Program-made: the position numbers and the translations under genes
Shown here: in pieces, positions 60,576 to 64,000 of the stretch
How positions within the stretch are numbered: position 1 is the stretch's first letter
How the letters are laid out: each line of letters begins with the position of its first letter
The notes under the pieces: generated by a model
The model's database searches: none
Told to the model about the DNA's origin: nothing
What the model saw: only the letters and a program-made list of their open reading frames with translations
Assembly: GCA_021325615.1 (NCBI GenBank)
Contig: JAJPGU010000012.1
Span: 62,001 to 126,000, forward strand
DNA length: 64,000 nt
Direction of reading: 5' to 3'
Source of the DNA: Nitrososphaerota archaeon
GTDB taxonomy: Archaea; Thermoproteota; Nitrososphaeria; Nitrososphaerales; Nitrosopumilaceae

Positions 60576-60608
60576 AATCCCTTCCAATCCATGTGTTTTT
60601 TATTCTTG
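60576..60608. repeat. attR-like copy 2
   Basis: AATCCCTTCCAATCCAT plus GTGTTTTTTATTCTTG. 16 of 17 match to the tRNA 3' end. With copy 1 it brackets the hicBA cassette in direct orientation. Confidence 0.72.
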
Positions 60609-60870
60609 ATTAAATTCAAATTCTACCTTTAAAATACAGTAACTTGTTAGATGATATCATTTCTAATTTCAAAGACGCCTGGACACTACCAAATGAGTAT
60701 TACAAATCTTGGTTCGGTTCCTTCTAAAGTGAATCCATGTTGCCAAATCTTTATCATTCGAAATTTCCGTAAGACATGTAGAGTTACCGATTCTGAAAAT
60801 CGACCGATATGGGCACGGTTCCTTTCCGTTGTCTCATTTCCAGAAATGATAATCATTCATCATTCTAATA
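60609..60870. other. Non-coding boundary region with degenerate att-like sequence
   Basis: No credible gene. ACCGATATGGGCACGGTTCCTTTCCG at 60803-60828 resembles the stretch leading into attR copy 1 (ACCGCTATCGGCACGGATTCCTTCCG at 60033-60058), so further old recombination scars are likely here. Confidence 0.4.
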
Positions 60871-61953
60871 TTGCAGATAGCGGATTTTCATGTATTGGAT
60901 ACGGAAGCAGTCCTTTATGAAAGGTTGCCAAACGACAAGGTAAGATGTCTGGCATGTGGGAGATATTGCGAGATTGGAAGGGACCAGGTAGGCCTGTGTG
61001 GAATTCGCGGAAACAAAGATGGAAAGCTCGCCCTATACGTATACGGGAAGGTTGCCGCATGTCATGTCGATCCGATAGAAAAAAAGCCCGTTACTCATTA
61101 TAGGCCAGGATCACGCATATTTTCCATAGGTACAACAGGTTGTAACTTTCTATGCAAGTTTTGCCAAAATTACGACCTGAGCCAACGAAGAAAAATCGAG
61201 GGGGAGGATATATCGCCAGAACGGGTCGTTGACCTTGCCTTGCATTACAAAACGCAGGGAATTGCTTATACTTACAACGAGCCCAGTATTTTTTTGGAAT
61301 ATGCAAGGGATTGCGGGGTTCTTGCAAGGAAAAAAGGCCTATTCAACGTCTTCGTATCCAATGGATATGGGACGCCGCAGGCCGTTAAGATGATGAACGA
61401 GTTTCTTGATTGCATCACTGTTGATTTCAAAGGTAATGGGGAGCAGAGGTTCGTAAGACAATATATTGGAATACCAAGCTCACAATGGGTCTTTGACACG
61501 TTAATAGAACTACATGACAAGACAAACATACATGTGGAAATCACAGATCTCATAGTTCCTAAGGTTGGTGACGATCTTGAACATGCCGAAAAGCTATGCA
61601 AGTTCATTTTTGACCTTTTTGGACCTGAGATGCCTGTTCATTTTTTAAGGTTTTTTCCACACTACAAAATGATGGAATTTCCGGAAACTCCTATTCTAAC
61701 ACTTGTAAAGCACCATGCAATAGCAAAGAAGGTTGGATTGAAATATGCTTACATTGGAAACGTGCCAGGGCACCCCCTTGAGAACACATATTGTCCAGAA
61801 TGCAACAAGGTAGTAATACATCGGTTCAACTTTGACATATTGCGATGGGACCTCGATGATAATAACAGATGCAAGAATTGCGGAAACAAAATTCCAATTG
61901 TAGGAAAACTCGATAAAGGTTACAAAGAAAAACGATTCGAGTTCGTGCTTTAG
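60871..61953 (+). CDS. Radical SAM enzyme of the AmmeMemoRadiSam / PflA-like family
   Basis: 360 residues. Radical SAM Cys91-x3-Cys95-x2-Cys98 (TTGCNFLCKFCQN), preceded by an N-terminal CLACGRYC...GLCG cluster-like motif and followed by a C-terminal CPEC...CKNC zinc ribbon, the layout of the enzyme that accompanies Memo and AMMECR1 proteins. Substrate unknown; possibly a protein or tRNA modification. TTG start at 60871 is the only candidate near the N-terminus besides TTG 60895. Its partners are not adjacent in this window. Confidence 0.88.
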   Translation: MQIADFHVLDTEAVLYERLPNDKVRCLACGRYCEIGRDQVGLCGIRGNKDGKLALYVYGKVAACHVDPIEKKPVTHYRPGSRIFSIGTTGCNFLCKFCQNYDLSQRRKIEGEDISPERVVDLALHYKTQGIAYTYNEPSIFLEYARDCGVLARKKGLFNVFVSNGYGTPQAVKMMNEFLDCITVDFKGNGEQRFVRQYIGIPSSQWVFDTLIELHDKTNIHVEITDLIVPKVGDDLEHAEKLCKFIFDLFGPEMPVHFLRFFPHYKMMEFPETPILTLVKHHAIAKKVGLKYAYIGNVPGHPLENTYCPECNKVVIHRFNFDILRWDLDDNNRCKNCGNKIPIVGKLDKGYKEKRFEFVL

Positions 61954-61958
61954 AGGAC

Positions 61959-63161
61959 CTATGCCACCAAAGCTCTGCCAGACATCAGATACTTGCAGAA
62001 GTCGTCTATTTTAGACAAGTTTTCTTCAATGATGTTGTTTATTTGAGGTACTTGGATTGACTCTTTTTTTGTGACTGGCTGGACCACTATTGCCTTTGGT
62101 TGGTTCATCGGTTGACCTATGGCACTATACATCCAAATGAACACTTCGTCAAGGTCTGGAACCTGTCTGTATATCTCATCCGCCATCTTAAAACAGAGCA
62201 TATTGTAGATCTTTCCAATATGGCTGACGGCGTTTTTACCTGCAATCGCCTCAGAACCGGAAGGCCTGCTCAGGGAAATCAACTGATTAGCGCGATTTCC
62301 CCTCCCTACCTGGCCAGAGTCGGAGCTGTCGGCAGAGGTTCCAAGGACAGTGAGGTAAAGGCCGCCGAGACCCCTGTTTTTCTTGTCAAGATTATTTAGG
62401 ATTATCTTAGGATCTGGAAACTTGCCCAGTTTCTTGTGGAATTCACTTGTTGCTTGAATCATCTCGTCCTTTCTTTCAAAGTATTTTTGTTCAGAAGAAA
62501 CGTGCATGTCAACAAACGCCATGGCAATCGTAATTTCAAGAGATTTTCCGTTTCTAAAGCCCATCACCTTGATGTCTTCGCCCGATTCATTAAACTCGGA
62601 CTTGAACTCCTTGGAATTGAGGTATCTTTCCGTCTGGAGTACTGCATCCTCGGTGTCTGTCAAGGGCGCATATCCGACCAGAGCGGATGTATCGTTTGCG
62701 CCAATCTCTTCCGGTCTGCCAAAGATGGACCTAAGCTCAGGTGATGCCTGGCCTATTTCTAGCTGGTATTGTATGTGCTCCTCTTTTAGATACCTTAGAT
62801 GCTTCTCAAACCATGAATTGGCAGTTCTTGTAACGATATCCTCGATTTGCTCTTTAGGTAAGTTTTGACCAAATGTCGCCCTGTCGCCAACCACAAGCTT
62901 TAGTGGTTTTGTTATTCTCCCCCCGCCGAATCTATTCTCACTCTGGCCTGCAACAAGTAGTGCCTTGTCCATGTTGTGGTGTTGGACCGTGCCAGTTTTT
63001 TGCAAGTACAATTGTGATAGAGAAACCTCAATTTCCTCTACGACCAGGTCGCATATGGTGTCTGGGTGACCCAAACCCTTTCGTTCAACAATCTCAAACC
63101 TTTTGTTAAAAGTGGGCGTATCGAGAGATAATTCCACAAACATTTTAGATTTTTGATTCAT
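61959..63161 (-). CDS. metK: S-adenosylmethionine synthetase, archaeal type
   Basis: 400 residues of the archaeal MAT family, unrelated in sequence detail to bacterial MetK. N-terminal VERKGLGHPDTICD, QHHNMDKALLVAGQSENRFGGGR and later GRGNRANQLISLSRPSGSEA are family signatures. Makes SAM from methionine and ATP for the methyltransferases and radical SAM enzymes, including the convergent neighbour (5 bp between stops). Clear chromosomal core gene marking the end of the island. Confidence 0.97.
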   Translation of the reverse strand: MNQKSKMFVELSLDTPTFNKRFEIVERKGLGHPDTICDLVVEEIEVSLSQLYLQKTGTVQHHNMDKALLVAGQSENRFGGGRITKPLKLVVGDRATFGQNLPKEQIEDIVTRTANSWFEKHLRYLKEEHIQYQLEIGQASPELRSIFGRPEEIGANDTSALVGYAPLTDTEDAVLQTERYLNSKEFKSEFNESGEDIKVMGFRNGKSLEITIAMAFVDMHVSSEQKYFERKDEMIQATSEFHKKLGKFPDPKIILNNLDKKNRGLGGLYLTVLGTSADSSDSGQVGRGNRANQLISLSRPSGSEAIAGKNAVSHIGKIYNMLCFKMADEIYRQVPDLDEVFIWMYSAIGQPMNQPKAIVVQPVTKKESIQVPQINNIIEENLSKIDDFCKYLMSGRALVA

Positions 63162-63460
63162 GGATGTGGTGCTTCGTCCTGCGTCACATGATAGGTTTGC
63201 AAGTTTTTGCTCATTCCAATCCTGCAGAATTTTTTGAATGTCAGAACTATCACAGAAAAATTAATCAATAATGTCATAAAAATCATCAATCACATTATCA
63301 AAGATGGTAATCTGGCCGATCCCTAGTCCGTGCCAAGTACGTCATTTCCAACTATGATAATCTGAATCCTATCAAAATATCCGCCAAATGGAGGAGTGAC
63401 CTAAATTCAAGGTTGAAAATCGACATTTATCTTAAAAATTAGGAAGGGCCATGGGAAGTC

Positions 63461-64000
63461 ATGGTGGAGTCGGCCGATAGCCTCGCATACCTGAGGAAGG
63501 AGCACGAAATCATCCAAATGGTATCTGGTATGATGAAGGCTGTTTCAGTCAGGTTGGCAGCCGGAGATGCAGTGTCGCCTTCTGACCTTGACAAGATGAT
63601 GACAGTCCTTGAAAATATGGACAAGTGCCACCGCGTGGAAGAAGACCAAGTCCTGTTTCAACTTAAGGTACGAAGCCATAACTTTGATGGGCCAATCCGA
63701 TCCCTTCTGGCAGAACACGACAGTGCGCGACAAATCTTCAAGAATCTTAAGACCGAGCTGGACAAGTGGAAGGCTGACAAGAAATCGACACAACTCCTCA
63801 TAAAGTATATCCAAGATTATGCAGCTTCACTGGGGGAGCACGTAAGAAAGGAAGAAGAGGTGTTCAAATCCAAGGATGTAGGCCTCCTCACGGAAGAAGA
63901 CCACAGGAACATAGTGGACCGATTCAAAAAAGTAGAGGCAAACGTTCTTGGAACACAAACCAAGGGAAAGATGATTTCCACAATAATTGAGCTTCAAAAC
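63461..64000 (+). CDS. Hemerythrin HHE-domain protein, cut by the right edge
   Basis: 180 codons visible, still open at base 64000. Di-iron ligand helices: LRKEHEIIQMV, CHRVEEDQVLF, LLAEHDSARQIF, LGEHVRKEEEVF. Binds O2/NO or iron, or acts as a redox sensor; additional C-terminal sequence beyond the domain suggests a longer protein, perhaps with a PAS or second HHE domain. ATG 63461 follows a TATA-like ATCTTAAAAATT (about 63429-63440). Core relative of the island hemerythrin at 44484. Confidence 0.88.
   Translation, partial: MVESADSLAYLRKEHEIIQMVSGMMKAVSVRLAAGDAVSPSDLDKMMTVLENMDKCHRVEEDQVLFQLKVRSHNFDGPIRSLLAEHDSARQIFKNLKTELDKWKADKKSTQLLIKYIQDYAASLGEHVRKEEEVFKSKDVGLLTEEDHRNIVDRFKKVEANVLGTQTKGKMISTIIELQN

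Noticed and set aside
60651-60920. 89-codon rightward frame at the island boundary
   Set aside because: Composition is not protein-like, it overlaps the start of the radical SAM gene and covers att-like scars; no promoter or motif.
1-64000. CRISPR arrays, rRNA genes, insertion sequences, further tRNAs
   Set aside because: No regularly spaced repeats, no rRNA stretches, no transposase motifs, and no other cloverleaf recognised by reading.

Overview
This window reads as a stretch of archaeal chromosome, most probably Nitrososphaerota (Thaumarchaeota). The evidence is an archaeal release factor aRF1, archaeal-type ThrRS, archaeal S-adenosylmethionine synthetase, PurP, GatCAB next to an archaeal AspRS, a UbiA prenyltransferase of the ether-lipid type, TATA-box promoters about 26 bp upstream of leaderless start codons, and several secreted proteins of the sort seen in this phylum. 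No ammonia-oxidation gene lies in the window, so genus and lifestyle cannot be fixed.

Core region 1, about 1-30300: trpE (cut by the left edge), a small zinc protein, ilvD, a PAS histidine kinase with a secreted protein and a type II NADH dehydrogenase (NDH-2), other envelope proteins, a HIT hydrolase, thioredoxin, an FAD oxidoreductase, aRF1, a DsbA-like protein, a winged-helix regulator divergent from a ZIP metal transporter (both promoters carry near-identical DtxR-like palindromes), a methyltransferase plus an alpha/beta hydrolase whose start is frameshifted, purP-like, ubiA-like, the aspS-gatC-gatA-gatB operon, a probable 67-nt RNA, an agmatinase-family gene and thrS.

Integrated island, about 30363-60064: a tRNA-Val(CAC) gene is followed immediately by an intact tyrosine integrase. 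The 3' end of the tRNA recurs at 60048-60064 and again at 60576-60592, so this is a roughly 30-kb element inserted at the tRNA. It is visibly more AT-rich in most of its length. It carries a VirD4/HerA-like ATPase with a nuclease-like domain, four members of a ribbon-helix-helix protein family, a RelE/antitoxin pair, many tiny zinc proteins and a large redox and stress cargo. The cargo includes Hsp20, a nucleotide cyclase, two universal stress proteins, Rieske ferredoxin plus ferredoxin reductase, Dps, zinc-type ferredoxin, CDGSH, hemerythrin, E. coli-like PoxB and malic enzyme, ALDH, ADH and a second NDH-2. Together these could move electrons from malate, pyruvate, alcohols and aldehydes to quinone, so the element looks like a mobile carbon-oxidation and stress package.

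Right boundary and core region 2, about 60065-64000: a HicBA toxin-antitoxin pair sits between two imperfect copies of the attachment sequence, suggesting nested or repeated integration. The chromosome then resumes with an AmmeMemoRadiSam-type radical SAM enzyme, archaeal metK and a hemerythrin-domain protein cut by the right edge.
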